DNA of 64,000 bases. It comes from Taeniopygia guttata (lineage: Eukaryota; Chordata; Aves; Passeriformes; Estrildidae). Location: the NCBI RefSeq assembly GCF_048771995.1, contig NC_133064.1, forward strand, positions 24,965,001 to 25,029,000. Reading direction: 5' to 3'. Below, piece after piece: positions 47,291 to 59,332 of this stretch; position 1 is the stretch's first letter; each line of letters starts with the position of its first letter. Made by a program: the position numbers and the translations under genes. The notes under the pieces are model-generated. The model saw nothing but the letters and a program-made list of their open reading frames with translations, did no database searches and had not been told where the DNA came from.

Positions 47291-47367
47291 GTGAAGACAC
47301 CTTACCCTAAAAACAGGGTCTGGTGACTCCCGACGTGGGGTCACACCCTGCCCTGAAGGGACAGGGT
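47276..47367 (+). repeat. Two-unit leader repeat with primer-site-like motif
   Basis: Units 47276-47319 and 47320-47367 both start CTGGTGACTsCCGACGTG (s = G or C) and end ACAGGGT. A third partial start CTGGTGAGCTGAAG follows. TGGTGACTCCCGACGTGG resembles a tRNA-Trp primer site with one extra base. Confidence 0.6.
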
Positions 47368-47664
47368 CTGGTGAGCTGAAGTGGAATTGCGGCTTCGGCT
47401 TCAGTAGCAGACCTGAACCTCAGCGTCTTGCGGTTGGTCTCCTCTGGCGCGGTTCCACGCCAATAGCCTGGAGGCTGTGAACGGACACCTCTGCCTTCTT
47501 AAGAAAGGTAACGCTGGAAGTCCACACCTTCTGGAGAAGGCTGGGTCCTGTTGGACCGTGGACTGGCTCTTTAGAGCCTGGAATTGAGCGGGACGGGTTT
47601 TCCCTGGAATAGCGGACTGTCGGACTCTTGAAGTTGACATCTACTAGGGAAAAGTTTCCTAAAA
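47368..47664 (+). other. Leader of the second Q segment
   Basis: Non-coding, GC-rich sequence that runs up to the gag ATG at 47665, as expected of a retroviral leader. Confidence 0.5.
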
Positions 47665-47783
47665 ATGGGAAACCAGCCATCGGCAGTCGAGGAAGCAGTC
47701 TTGACTGCCTGGCGAGCCTGCATCCCTCTTATCGGAGCTTGGCCCTCTGAGAAGGACCTGATCAGACTTTTTTGTTGGGCCCG

Positions 47784-48258
47784 TGTTATAAATGAAAATT
47801 TTTCCAGCCAAATTAATATGAAAAATAAAATATTTATTTTGCAATCAAATTTTATCTAGCCAGCCACAAGGAAAGAACAGAGCCGAGCCCGGGGTCGGCC
47901 CTGGGTGTGCAACAAGGAGTCAGCCTCAGCAGAGGTTTTCCTCCATGCCCACACACCTCCATCCTGGCACAAGCGAGTTTTATAGGGAAAATTCCGCCTG
48001 AGGCCAAGATTTTTGCAATCAGTCTTTTCTTCTATTCAGAGTCCATATGTTAATAATTCAGTGTCCGGAGTTGTTGAATCCCGTGATGAAATTTACGGGA
48101 ACGCTGCATTCACATGTATCTGTCCGGGGATCTCCAAGATATCCATCTCGGGTCGTTCACGCGATGATCAGCGCCTGGGGTCTCCCGCAGCTTTCCAGAC
48201 ATGGCCCATCTCCTGGCGAGCCGTATCTTCTTACTTGTAAATTAGTTTCCAACATACA
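47784..48258 (-). mobile_element. 475-bp solo LTR with 4-bp duplication (class I type)
   Basis: TGTTATAAATGAAAA to CCAACATACA, flanked by CCCG (47780-47783 and 48259-48262). Antisense polyadenylation signal in ATATTTATTTTGC near 47838. A 4-bp duplication is typical of gamma-like integrases. Interrupts gag of Q. Confidence 0.8.
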
Positions 48259-48278
48259 CCCGGTTTCGGAGGGGAGAA

Positions 48279-48293
48279 GGGGGGGGGGGGGGG
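48279..48293. repeat. G15 homopolymer
   Basis: Run of 15 G in the gag remnant of Q. Confidence 0.85.
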
Positions 48294-49534
48294 AAGGCTA
48301 GTACAAACGAGGTATAATCTAACAAGTATTTAACATTATATATTCCATACAAGGAATGGCGCAAATTATGTTTATTACCCATAACAGCCCGGGACTGGGG
48401 ATTTTTTGTAAATCCCACGTTCCCCTTTGATCGTAAGGTCTGGCTCAACATTGGACGCTGTCTCACTGCGCGAATGCGCGAAGGAGACGCCAGCGCATCT
48501 GACCTGGCTGTGATTTGGGCGGGCATCGATATAACCTTGTACACAGGCAGGGATTCCGACCGGAACGTTTCGGGATCCCGGAGGCGGACTGCGCTGCTGC
48601 CCGCGCGGCGGCTGGCTGCGCGGGCGCACCCTGCGCAGAGAGCGGTACCGCTGACACCGCTCTCCCCTCCCGAGGGGGCCGGGGTGCCTTTGCCACAGCT
48701 ACCAGCTTCGGCACACCTGACATTGCATGGACTGCACGGGGCGGCCCCGGACTGGCGAGAGCCGCCGCCGCCGCCTGCGGCTCCGCAGCCCCCCCCTTCC
48801 AAACTGCATTTGCGGGGGGGCCAGCGCTGCCCGCGGCGCCGGGCGCAGCAGGGGCGGGTGCCGCCCCCCCGACTCCTTTGCTGATGGAGCCTGCGCACCC
48901 GGTGATGCAGGCTTTGGTCCATCCCCTGGCACGCCCGCCGCCACCCGCAGGAATTCCGACACTCGCACTGGAGGCGCCACCCCTGCTGACGACGGACTTC
49001 ACCGTCACGGCCACCGCTTCTCCGGCAGCAGCGTCTCCGCCCAACCTGGAACCACCGGCGTCACTCCCGGGAGGACCAACCGCAGCCACGGCGCTGCCTC
49101 CTGCGTTCCGGCTGGAAGAGCCGCCGCCGCCGACCTCGGGGTCGGTGGGAGAGCCGCTGCGGCCGCCGCTGCCGCCCCCGGCCCCGCCGGGAGATGCGGC
49201 CGCGGCGCCCGCCCCGCGAGACGCGGGGGAGGGGCGCCCACAGGGCGCCACGGTTCCGCCCTGCAATTCGGTGGCCAAGAGCCCCGTGTTGGACAATGAG
49301 TCCAGCCCATCGTCCCCTCCAGACTGTACCGAACTCTGCCCCTCCGACGGGGAGCCGCCGGGGGGGGGACACCGGCTTGGGCAGCAGCAGCACCTCTGCT
49401 GCTGATCCCGGAGCTGGGAATGAGGGGGGCGGGGCCGCAAGTCAGGGAGCTGGGCAGCAATCAGTTCTATTCCGAAGCAGTACAGACACTCGGGGACAGG
49501 AGAGCAGCCCCTTGTATTGGGCGGGCGTGGGTAG

Positions 49535-49612
49535 TGCAGGGAGTCTCGGAGCCCGGGTGAAATTCTATATTCCTGGGGAAACAGCCACTTCTCGCACCCT
49601 GCGGATCCTGCT
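49535..49612 (+). pseudogene. pro: Second copy of the protease N-terminus (Q block)
   Basis: TGCAGGGAGTCTCGGAGCC and about 77 bp in all repeat 46379-46455 with roughly seven differences. Here it lies downstream of gag, the normal place. Confidence 0.75.
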
Positions 49613-50709
49613 CTTGTGGTTTGCGGAGCGGGATGCCGAAGAGCTATGGAAGAAACAATGGCTAGGCAGGGTGGGGGAAGGGCAGAAGCTCAGAGGAATT
49701 TCTAGGTTTCTCAGAGTCTATTGGGGGCGTGCACTGATGTATGAGGTTGGGAGAGGTCACTCATTTATCAGTGGTCTTAGAGTGCCCCGGGGATCCCAAG
49801 TTCAGGGGTCCCAGGAAATACCAAAGAGAGGCTGGGGAACTCTTGGCTCAGCAGAGAGTCTTGGCTCCCCCCGGCCGGGTTTGGGACACATGGCCTTGCC
49901 CACGGGGCCAGGTCCTCCACCTTTCCTAGCGGTGCTGGGTCCTAGAGTCCACCGCTGGCTCTTCAAAACAAACAAACAAACAAACAAAAAACAACAAACA
50001 AAAAAAAAGGCGGAAAGAGCTGCGTGTTTTCACTAACAGCTCAAAGTACTGGGAAGTCACAGATCAACTCAGCCCAAGTGACTGAATTAAGGGCTGTGGC
50101 CATGGCATTTCAGAGATTTCATGGCATTTCAGAGGTTTCTCAAGTGTTGTGAATTTGGTCCTTTCTGAATTGGTTCAGTTTCACTCAATTTTTTTGAAAG
50201 TCTTGAGGATGTAGTTTGTATCTAAGTTTGATTTCATCACTCAAGCTGTCCATTGAGGACATGATTGCATAGGCAAAGCCTTGCATGGTTTTTCTATTAA
50301 GTGCACACACCTTGCAAAAGTAATTCTGATGAAGGCCAATCAAGGCAAACCTGCTGCACCTTAGTGGCTGGGACAGATCCCAGAGGCCTAATGGCTTTGC
50401 AGCTCTGGCAAAGAGATGTTACTCATTTTGTCCAATTCAAATTTGGCTGATTTGGGTATGTGCACGTGTTGTAAATACCTTCTTTTCTGTCAGGTCATAC
50501 TCACACTGGGAAATGGGTTTTGACAAGTTGGACTGTCAGTCCGTTGACAGTCTGACAGTGAGTTGTTACTATCTTAGAGTTGGTAACTGATTCCTTGAAA
50601 ATTATAAGCTTGGAATGTTTTTGACCGATCTGAGCCAACATTCAATGAGGTTTTGAATCATCAACTAGTGAACCTCGGAGTCTTGTTTGTCCTCTCTTCT
50701 GCAAGAGAG
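49613..50709. other. Unrecognised part of the Q block
   Basis: A frame to 50036 runs on from gag/protease but matches nothing I know after LLLWFAERD. A (CAAA)n simple repeat is at 49966-50010. 50040-50700 is non-coding, with no motif recognised. Confidence 0.35.
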
Positions 50710-51357
50710 TGTCGTGGTTTGACACGGAAAAAGAATTTTTCCGGAAGGAAGAAGTCAGTTTAGACATTGACTAATTGAAAGTAGACACGCCTCTGAGAAC
50801 ACAGAGGGGTTAAAAGCAGAATTCCTAGGGGAACTCGCTCTTGGGTTTCGGTCGGGGGTCAGTGCAAGACTCTCCTCTGCTCGGCTACGAGCTGGGTGGG
50901 GGAAGGGAGAAGCTATGTGGCCTTCAGAGGTAGGCCCAAGGGTGGAGGGGCTGGAACTAGGCTAGCTCTCCTGCAGATGAAAGGGTAGAGACCTTGCAGA
51001 AAGGAGACAAACACTGCCTTCTTATTTAAACTATAAGAGAGGACATGTGGGACTCAGATTCAGTCAAAGAAAGAAATTGAGAGTTTCTAGCTAGGCAGAT
51101 GCCTCGGAAAGAGCTGGGAAAGAATGTAAATAATTCTTTATCTCTCTTGTTCTCACACTGTTTATAGTTAAGTTCTATCACTGTGCATCAGGCACTCTGA
51201 ACCAATGTTGTAGGTTTTTTTCACTTTAGGACCAATGGATCTAACCTTTGCGAAGCTCTGTATAAAAGAGCAGTGTATTTTGAATAAATCAGAGTTTTTA
51301 CTCTCACAGCCTTCTGAATCAGAGTCTTCTCATTCCCATCCTGCCTCGACAGCGACA
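50710..51357 (+). mobile_element. Composite LTR: E-type 5' part, F-type 3' part
   Basis: 50710-50995 (TGTCGTGGTTTGACACGG onward) matches the start of LTR E on the sense strand. 51050-51357, with GTATAAAAGAGCAG, GAATAAATCAGAG and the end CGACAGCGACA, matches the inverse of 61285-61560. The whole has TG...CA ends and a TATA box 30 bp before the AATAAA area, so it could have worked as one LTR made by recombination. Confidence 0.65.
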
Positions 51358-53400
51358 GCCATTTGATCAGGAAGACTGAGTGAGTGAGGCCCTCTACAGA
51401 CAGATAGAAGCAGCCTCACATTCAGAAGCCCTGGTCCTCGAGGGGGGCTTCAATCACCCTGAAACCTGTTAGAGGGACAACACAGCAGAGCACAAGCAAT
51501 CCAGGCAGTTCCTGGAATGGGTTGATGACTTCCTTCTCCAAGTGACAGAGGAGCCAATGAGGAGAGGGGCTATGTGTGACCTTATTCTCACCAACAAGAA
51601 GGGGCTGGTGGGGAATGTGAAGCTCAAGGGCAGCCTAGGCTGCCCTGACCATGAAATGGTGGAGTTTGAGATCCTTGGGGCAGCAAGGAGTGCACACAGC
51701 AATCTCACTGCCCTGGGCTTCAGGAGAGCAGACTTGGACCAGTTCAAGGATCTGCTTGGTAGAGTGCCATGGGGTAGGGCCCTGGAGGGAAGAGGGGCCC
51801 AAGAAAGTTGTTTGCTATTCAAGGATCACCTCCTCCAAATTCAGGAGCAATGAATTCCAACAAAGAGGAAATCAGGCAAAAATGCCAGGAGGCCTGTGTG
51901 GATGAACAAGGAGGTCCTGGACAAGCTCAAACAGAAAAAGGAAGCTCACAAAGGGTGTAAGCAAGGACAGGTAGCCTGCAAGGAATACAGAGAGATTGTC
52001 TGAGCAGCCAGAGATCAGGTTGGGAAAGCTAAAGCACTGATAAAATTAAATCTGGCCAGGGATGTCAAGGGTAACAAGAAAATCTTCTATAGGTACGTCA
52101 GTGATAAAAGAAAGACTGGGGAAAATGTGTGCCCTTTCTGGAAGGATATGGGAGACCTGGTTACCCAAGACATGGAGAAGGCTGAAGTACTCAATGAAGT
52201 ACTCAATGACTTTTTTTGCCTCAGTTTTCACCAGCACACCACCTGAGTTGTAGAAGGTGAATGCATGTATTGGGAGAATGAAGAATCACCTACTCTAGGA
52301 GAAGACCAGGTTTGAGACCATTTAAATGGTCTGAGGCTGCACAAGTCCCTGTGATCTGATGAGATGTAGCCACAGGTCCTGAGGGACCTGGCAGAGGAAG
52401 CAGCTAAGCCAGTATCCATAATATTTGAGAAGTTGTGGCAGTCCAATGAAGTTCCCACTGACTGCAAAAAGGGGAAACATAACCCATGTTTTTAGAAAGG
52501 AAAATGCGGAAGACACTGAATTACAGGCCCATCAGTCTCACCTATCTGGTGCCCAGAAATATCATTGAACAGATTCTCCTGGTAACTATGCTAAGGCACG
52601 TGGAAAATAAGGATGATTTGTGACAGGCAACACGGCTTCACTAAAGGGAAATTGTGCCTGACAAATTTGGTGGCCTTCTATGATGAAGTTACAGTGTTGG
52701 TGGATGAGGGAAGAGTGACTGATATAATCTACTTGGACTTGTGCAGAGCATTTGACACTGTCCTACATGACATCCTCGTCTCAACTGGAGAGACATAGAT
52801 TTGACAGATGGACCACTCAGTGGATAAGCAATCAGCTGGATGGTCATACTCAGAGTTGTGGTCAACAGCTCAGTGTCCAAGGGGACAGCAGTGACTAGTG
52901 GCATCCTCAGGGGTCAGTATTTGGACCAGCACTGTTTAACATCTTTGTTGGCCACATGGTCAGTGGGATTGAGTGCACCCTCAGCAAGTTTGTTGGCAAC
53001 ACCAAGCTGTGTGGTGCAGTCAACACATTGGAGGTAAGGGAGCCAATCCAGAGGGACCTGGATGAACTTGAAAAATGGGTCCCTGAGAACCTCATGAAGT
53101 TTAACAAGGCCAAGTGTGAGACCCTGCACCTGAGTCAGGGCAATCCCAAGCATGAGTACAGGCTGGATGGAGAATGGATTGAGAGCAGCCCTGGGGAGAA
53201 AGACTTGGGGGTAATGGTTGATGAGACAGTCAACATGACTTGGCAATGTGTGCTTGGTGCCCAGAAAGCCAACGTTATCCTGGGCTGCATCAAAAGAAGT
53301 GTGACAAGCAGGTCAAGGGAGGCGATTCTGCTCCACTCTTGTGAGATCCCACCTGGAGTACTGCATCCAGCTCTGGCATCCCCAACATAAGAAGGACAAG
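51358..53400 (+). pseudogene. CR1 ORF2: endonuclease end and reverse transcriptase, decayed
   Basis: Continues the CR1 of 45600-46378. 51542-51853 codes for the C-terminal endonuclease and linker (MCDLILTNKKGLVGNVKLKG). 52613-52798 includes KQHGFTKG-like and [13 protein letters not shown] motifs of the RT palm. 52956-53390 is the C-terminal part (WVPENLMKFNKAKCETLHL). Stops and shifts separate the pieces. LINE RT copies its own mRNA into a nicked target. The copy is cut by provirus G at 53401. Confidence 0.88.
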
Positions 53401-53985
53401 TGAATCGTTAAAACTGAAAATCATGGGCAAAGACTCTCTGACTAGTCAAAGTTATAAAGTGGTATGTTTATTACGCCGGTGGGTGGCACTGTGGGGATTG
53501 TCCCTGAAATGCGTGACTGCAATGTACAAGGATTTTTGCCTTCTATTTATTTTCCAAAATAATACATATGTGCAACCCTAGCACCTCCCATCCCTGCTTT
53601 GTATTAAAATGAGGTTATTAGTATTTCACGTGTGTGCAATTCTTCTCTTGAATTGGGTCGGTGGTCTTGAATTGGGTCAGTGGTCCCAGGGATGAAGTCA
53701 GGAAGGTCTTTTTCAGGTCTCTATGACCCTCTGGCATGATCCAAGGCCCCCTGCTTCCTGATGGATTGACATAGGGTCCAGGTGCTGGGCATTGTCCTAC
53801 TGGTTTCAGTATGTTCCTATAAAGGTTCACTTGTTCCACTTCCTTCTATAAATAAGCTCATAATATAACAATTAGCTTTAGCTTAAGCATCTAATAACCA
53901 TTAACCTATTGTTGGTGCATCTAACTTCAATATGAATTGGTTCTAACCCTCAGCTAAAATCTTAAGCCTTTAAAATCGTGATTCA
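53401..53985 (-). repeat. Provirus G 3' LTR
   Basis: 585 bp with inverted ends TGAATC/GATTCA. Antisense GTTTATTACGC (polyadenylation) is near 53470 and a minus-strand TATA-like element TTTATAGGAAC near 53820. Confidence 0.85.
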
Positions 53986-54002
53986 TTCCTCACTCCTTCT
54001 TC
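53986..54002 (-). promoter_or_regulatory. Polypurine tract of G
   Basis: GAAGAAGGAGTGAGGAA on the minus strand, adjoining the 3' LTR start. Confidence 0.75.
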
Positions 54003-54009
54003 AAAGTTA

Positions 54010-56030
54010 GTAAATTCTTTTACTAACATACAGATTCTTCTTCATCTAGCAAAGCTGCACAGTGTCTCTTAAAACTGTACCATATGCTCTCAATATTGAA
54101 GTTAAAGCTCCTACTCACCGTAACAATTTCCAATTCTAAACAAGTACTATAATAGAGAAAATGAACCTTATACCGACTAAGATAAGCAAAATAATAATTG
54201 GATGAACTAAGGTATTGAGCAAGCCAGTTGCAGTTGGAGACCACCCAAAGAGCTCATCCCACCAATGATGGGATTGGCCTTCTTCCAATCTTTTAAATAC
54301 TCTCTGTATAGTCTCTGTGTCATGGTGTGTTGTAATCAAAGTTTTCCTTCCTTCCTTCATCTTTAATTTCTTTAGGAATTCTCTTTAATTCATGATGCTT
54401 CAACAATTGGGTAACCAAAGCTAATTTCATCCCTATAGACACAGATGATATTTCTTGGACAGTAATCAAATTCACCTTTATATGTTGGTATGATACGACA
54501 GGTGCCTAATAGGAAAAATAACATTCCTCAGTTTTGACGAAGTTACAAATGCACATGTTAAATTGAGTTTTATTCACAGTGATCTCATCCACCATTATAG
54601 TGGGGCATGCTGTTCTGAGGCAGACACAACCTTGTCCTGTATACACAAGCAAGGTTGTCTGGTTAATGGGATGCATTTTAAAGTGACAAATACTTTGCTC
54701 TGTATCTAAACAAACATCTTTATCATCACTTACACTGCCTTCACATATAAACCTCAATTGTTCCCTCGTTGAACAGTGTTCTAAGTTAACAGTTTGCCAC
54801 ATTCTTTTGACCTTTCGTGCCCACATTCTGTGTTCAAAAGGATATAGTATGGTCCCCTCGTGATTTAGCCCTAAAGGAACAATTGGATGTATCAAGCTTA
54901 CTGATGCATCGCATATGGTTAAAACAAGAGCTGTTACCATACTTGTCATGGGATCATAAGTAAAATTAACTAAAACCCTCTAGGATTGAAGTTAATTTTC
55001 TAAATCTGAGGTGTTATCCCAAACAACTTTATGAATTTCGTCAGGGAATATGTCTTCTTCCCCATCTCTAATAATTGAAGCCGCCACTGGTTGCACCCAT
55101 AATTGTGCCTGTGTACACCCAAAATCAAAGATATGTTCCCACTAGCTGTGCCTAAAGTATCAATTATCAATTGATGATCTCGTTCTTCCATATTGTCCTA
55201 TTCTGGTAATATTTTGGACAATTTACACTGGGTGTTGCCTAATGCCAACAAGGAAGATTGTAATATCACCACGAAGTGCTGTCAATTTGTTTATTAATAC
55301 TTCTGAATCCATGTTATTTAGAACCCCTAGTCCCATTCCCAGTAATCCAGTAAGGTCTTTCTTCTGTCTGGACATATAAGGCATACGCTGCTGCAGCCAG
55401 GTAGTCCAGTCTCTAAAAGAGGTCCTTAAAAATGGAGCACACTTGGGCTGAATGGCAGAGGCATTTACTTGCATTGCCATCTCTACCCGTTTTAATGACC
55501 ACTTTGGATTAATCAGCAATTTTTGAATTCTGGGCTTCTTAACCGCATATGGTCCAATTTTGGTAATTATGGGAACCATGGGTTCTAGAGTGATTTGAGT
55601 AGTCATGGTTACTGGTTATTTTAACCCTATCTATTCAGGGAGCAGTACAAAATTGAGTTATCATATAATCAATGTTAAAATCCTTGTTTGCGCAACCTTC
55701 TATTTTGAGTCTAAACTCTGGGCAATTGGTTAAGCATTTGTCACAGCATTCAGGGCCAATTTGAATAAGTTTAATGGGTTTTTGATGAGATTCATGGAAC
55801 CCATCCTGGACAAGTGCATATTCACATCCCCGAATATCTTTCCCTTCCCACACAGTTGCATTTTTAACTTAGCATCTGGTCCAGAGACTTACGGGAGTTG
55901 AAGTCATAGGCTTTCCCTTGACACTTATATATACCAGTCACATTATATACAAGTGGTACTGCATTAGCTGTGGCTATAGTGACAATCACAAATGCCACAA
56001 CTCTTCAGGCTACACTTACTCGATTATCCA
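54010..56030 (-). pseudogene. env: Provirus G env, broken into fragments
   Basis: Read right to left. A signal/SU start with hydrophobic stretch is near 55960-56020. SU fragment 55635-55853 has paired cysteines (ECCDKCLTNC). Frame 55223-55606 leads to an SU/TM border with a basic RQKK patch followed by a glycine-rich hydrophobic LTGLLGMGLG. TM pieces are at 54506-54949 (cysteine cluster CVCLRTAC, CICNF) and 54136-54360 (the RKTLITTHHDT block and a hydrophobic anchor LVHPIIILLILVGI). At least three frame changes occur. The same env family is relic at 3256-3880. Confidence 0.8.
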
Positions 56031-56149
56031 TTATATTCTCAGTTTCTCTAAGTTGTTTGTTTAGGGCCACTACATATCTGTGTAGGGTTTCTTCCGCTAT
56101 TTGAGTGTGTGTTGTCCCTTCTTGAATTCCATATGGCCTTCCATACAGT

Positions 56150-57205
56150 ATTTCAAAGGGACTCAGTTTTTCCTTTACTCTTGGTTTGATCCAGATTCAT
56201 AATAATGTTAATGAAAGAGCCTGAGGCCAAGGTAACTTTGCCTCTTGTCCCAGTCTTATTATTTGCTGCTTAATCCAGTGATTCATTTTTTCCACTTGAC
56301 TGCTTGACTGAGGATGATATGGAGTATGAAGTTCCCAGTCTATGCCAAAACGGTTGATAATTTGCTGCACAATTTTTTGAAATAAAATGTGGCCCTCTAT
56401 CTGAAGACATTGTGGCTGGGACTCCAAAATACGGTATTATTTCTTGTAACAATGCTTTGTTTACCTCCCACGCTTTGGCAGTTCTTGTAGGGAAAGCTTC
56501 TGGCCACCCTGAAAAGGTATTTGTTAACACCAATAGGTATCGGTACCCCCCCCCCCCCCCTTTTCTGGGTAGTTCTGAAAAATCAATTTGCCATTGCTGC
56601 CTAGGTCCATATCCTTTTCCAATTTGTCCAAGTTTTGATTTAGGAATATTTTTGGGATTAGTTTGGAGGCAAAGAGTACATTGACAAGTCACCTGAATCA
56701 CTGTACTTTGCAAGTTTCTGGCTAGGATTCTGTCTGTCAAGTAATTATACAAGGCATCTATTCCCCAATATGTTTTCTCATGTTTGTCTTTCACTAAAGA
56801 CCATAACATGTAAGAGGGGATCACAAGTCTTTCTTTTCCTTCATCTGTAACAGCCCACCCCTCTTGATTATAACTTCCATTTTCTTTCTTAATAAGCCTT
56901 TTTTTTTACTATACCTTGGTTTACCTTCAATAGAAATTTGTCCATCTGGGATTAAGGCTTCCTCAACTGTCTCAACAATTACCTCACCTTTAGCTGCTTC
57001 TTTTTGCCTTTCTGTCTGCCAGCTCATTTCCTTCCTCCAATTCAGAGCTCACATTTTGGTGTGCCTTGATGTGCATGATAGATACCTTTTCAGGTAGCTG
57101 GACTGCCTCTAACAGTTTTATTATCTCTTGTGCATGTTTAATGCTTTTTGCTTGTGAGTTCAACAGTCCTCTTTCCTTCCAGAGGGCTCCATGTGCATGG
57201 ACCAC
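56150..57205 (-). pseudogene. pol: Provirus G RNase H end and integrase
   Basis: Frame 56990-57205 is the end of RNase H (MHIKAHQNVSSELEEGNELAD). The integrase zinc region near 56690-56720 reads CQCTLCLQ. The core in 56270-56824 has QIDFSELP and SSDRGPHF, and frame 56197-56427 continues with YHPQSSSQVEKMN carrying the third acidic residue. A C15 tract (56546-56560) adds glycines to the core. A frame change lies between the second and third catalytic residues. Confidence 0.82.
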
Positions 57206-58900
57206 ACCAAATGCATACCTTGAGTCTGTGTAAATATTGATTTTCTTTCCTTTTGCCAGCTCTAAAGCCTGAGTTAAGGCAATTATTTCAGCCTTCTGTG
57301 CCGAGGTGTTGGTTGTTAATGATCCAGACTCTATTACCTCTCATCTTGTGGTAACTGCATACCCAGCATGCCTTTTTCTGCTGATGACGTAGCTGGTTCT
57401 ATCAGTAAACCAGGTCTCAGTGTCCTCGAGAGGGGTGTCCTTCAGATCTGGGCGACTGGAGTAGGTAGCTTTGATAGTCTCCAGGAAGGCATGGATCACT
57501 AGTTCTCCTATACTTCCACTATGGAAAGAAGCTGGGTTCACAATGTGGGTTACCACAATTTCTACATCATCTTGTTCCACCATTATGGCTTGGTATTTCA
57601 AAAATCTCTGTGGGGAGAGCTAATGTCCCCCCTTTACTTCCAGTACTGCAGACACTGTGTGGGACACTAGCACAGTCATCTTCTGGCCCAAGGTGAACTT
57701 GCGTGCTTCCTGGAATTTCACTGCCACTGCTGCAACTACTCTGAGGCATCCTGGCCATCCCTTAGCCTCTGCATCCAGATGCTTAGAGAGGTAGACGACT
57801 GCCCTGCAGTACAGGCCCAGATCTTGTGCTAGTATTCCCAAAGCAATTCCCTGTTTTCGTGAGAAAACAGAAAGAATGGTTTACTCACATCTGGAAGTCC
57901 CAGGGCTGGAGCTGACATGAGGGCCTTCTTCCGTTGGCCAAAGGCTCATGTTGCTTCTTTCATCCGTTGGAGGTCTCTGTTTCTTTCCATAATCAAGGCA
58001 CATAGGGGTTTGACTATCAGTCCGTAATTATAAACCCACAGTCTGCACCACCCGGTCATGACCAAAAAGGTTCTCAGTTCTTTTACAGTCTGGGGCTTTG
58101 GGGTCTGGCATATTGCTTACTTGCGATCCCGTACTAAAAGTTCTTTGTCCAACACTAACCTCATAGCCCAAGTAAGCAACTGTTTGCTTTACCATCCTGT
58201 ATTTCTTCTGGGATACTTGATACCCCTGCAGGCCCAAAAAGTTTAAGAGGCTTACTGTCCACTCCATACATACCTCTTGAGTTTTGGTAGCTACCAGGTC
58301 ATCCACATACTGTAACAGCTGTCCTTCTTCTGATGGAGCTTCCCAGGATTCCATATTTTTGCTAGTTGTTCTCCAAATATTGTAGGGGAGTTCTTGAACG
58401 GTTGAGGCAAAACTAGCCATGTGAGCTGGGTTTTGCATCCTGTTTTGGGGTTTTCCCATTCAAATGCAAAAATTTTCTGGCTGGCCTTATGGAGAGGAAG
58501 GCAAAAGAAAGCATCTTTCAGATCAAAAATGGTAAACCATGTTAGTTCAGATGTTAAATGAGTTAACAGATTGTAGGGAATGGCAACCACTGGATATAAA
58601 TCCTCAGTTATCTTATTAACAGCTCTTAAATCTCGTACTATTTGGTATGATCCATCAAGCTTTTTAACAGGTAAAATAGGAGTATTGAACTCAGACTGAC
58701 ACTCTTTTAATAGCCCTATCTGTAAAAAGTGTTCGATTACTAGGCTAATCCCTTCTCTGTCCTCCTTTCTCAAAGGGTACTGCTTGACCCTAACTGGTTG
58801 TTTTCCTTCTTTAAGCCTAATTTGCACTGGGGGTGCATTCTTTGCTCTCCCTGGTATGCTAGAAGCCCACACCCCAGGAAATACCTGATCCAGTATTTTC
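57206..58900 (-). pseudogene. pol: Provirus G reverse transcriptase and RNase H
   Basis: 58291-58872 is the fingers/palm part (VRVKQYPLRKEDREG, FNTPILPVKK, FDLKDAFFCLPLH). 58028-58459 carries LLQYVDDLV, the YVDD active site of gamma-type enzymes, and LGYEVSVGQRTF. 57567-57841 is connection (LYCRAVVYLSKHLD). 57341-57601 is RNase H (ETWFTDRTSYVI, where the TDGS motif is altered to TDRT). Frames change between blocks. Confidence 0.85.
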
Positions 58901-59028
58901 CTGTGAATCTCATCTTAACTTTCAATTTTAGCCTCATTGGTTATTAGCATCCGGCTTAACAATTCCACATATTATCGGTCCTTAACCTCCAAAGTAATCT
59001 CTCCATTTTTGAATATCATTTTTGCTTC

Positions 59029-59290
59029 TTATTGCTCCAATAAATCTCTACCCAAAAGTGCTGATGGAGCGTTGGGCATATATAAGAACTGGTGAATTCC
59101 CCATTGTTTCCCAAGTTTATATTTCAATGGCCTACAAAAATAAGCTCTTTCAGATTGGCCAGTTGCCCCTTTTACCATGACATAATCATCTGTTATTGGT
59201 ATTAAAGCTTTATTTAACACCAAATATGTTGCTCCTGTGTCTATCAGAAATTCCCTTTCCTTTTTCTTGCCCCCTAGTTTAATTACAACC
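59029..59290 (-). pseudogene. pro: Provirus G protease
   Basis: LIDTGATYLVLN near 59240 is the aspartic protease site and LLGRDLLEQ near 59035 the C-terminal motif. About 85 residues are visible. A stop lies between protease and RT. Confidence 0.8.
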
Positions 59291-59332
59291 AGAGGGTTAT
59301 AATGAAACTAGGGTAAGATCCTCTGGTCCACA

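Larger units (their letters stand above)
47665..49410 (+). pseudogene. gag: Class II gag, matrix and low-complexity segment (Q block)
   Basis: ATG at 47665 begins MGNQPSAVEEAVLTAWRACI, a matrix start with glycine 2. It is interrupted by the solo LTR 47784-48258. Matrix seems to resume around 48440-48560 (EGDASASDLAVIW). 48560-49410 is Ala/Pro/Gly-rich and very rich in CpG, open in several frames. Capsid and zinc knuckle are not found. The order then jumps to a protease start at 49535. Confidence 0.7.
46379..51357 (+). mobile_element. Q block: rearranged class II ERV inserted in CR1
   Basis: The CR1 sequence is continuous across this block. GCCATT (46373-46378 and 51358-51363) flanks it, and the shared tract extends to GCCATTTG. 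The block starts TGCAGGG and ends GCGACA, so it has TG...CA ends. But the left end is protease coding sequence, not an LTR. The internal order is protease-RT, leader, gag, protease start, unknown DNA, LTR. See the separate entries. Confidence 0.65.

Noticed and set aside
48463..49440. 325-codon minus-strand frame opposite Q gag
   Set aside because: Low-complexity GC-rich DNA is open in four or more frames here, so openness carries no weight.
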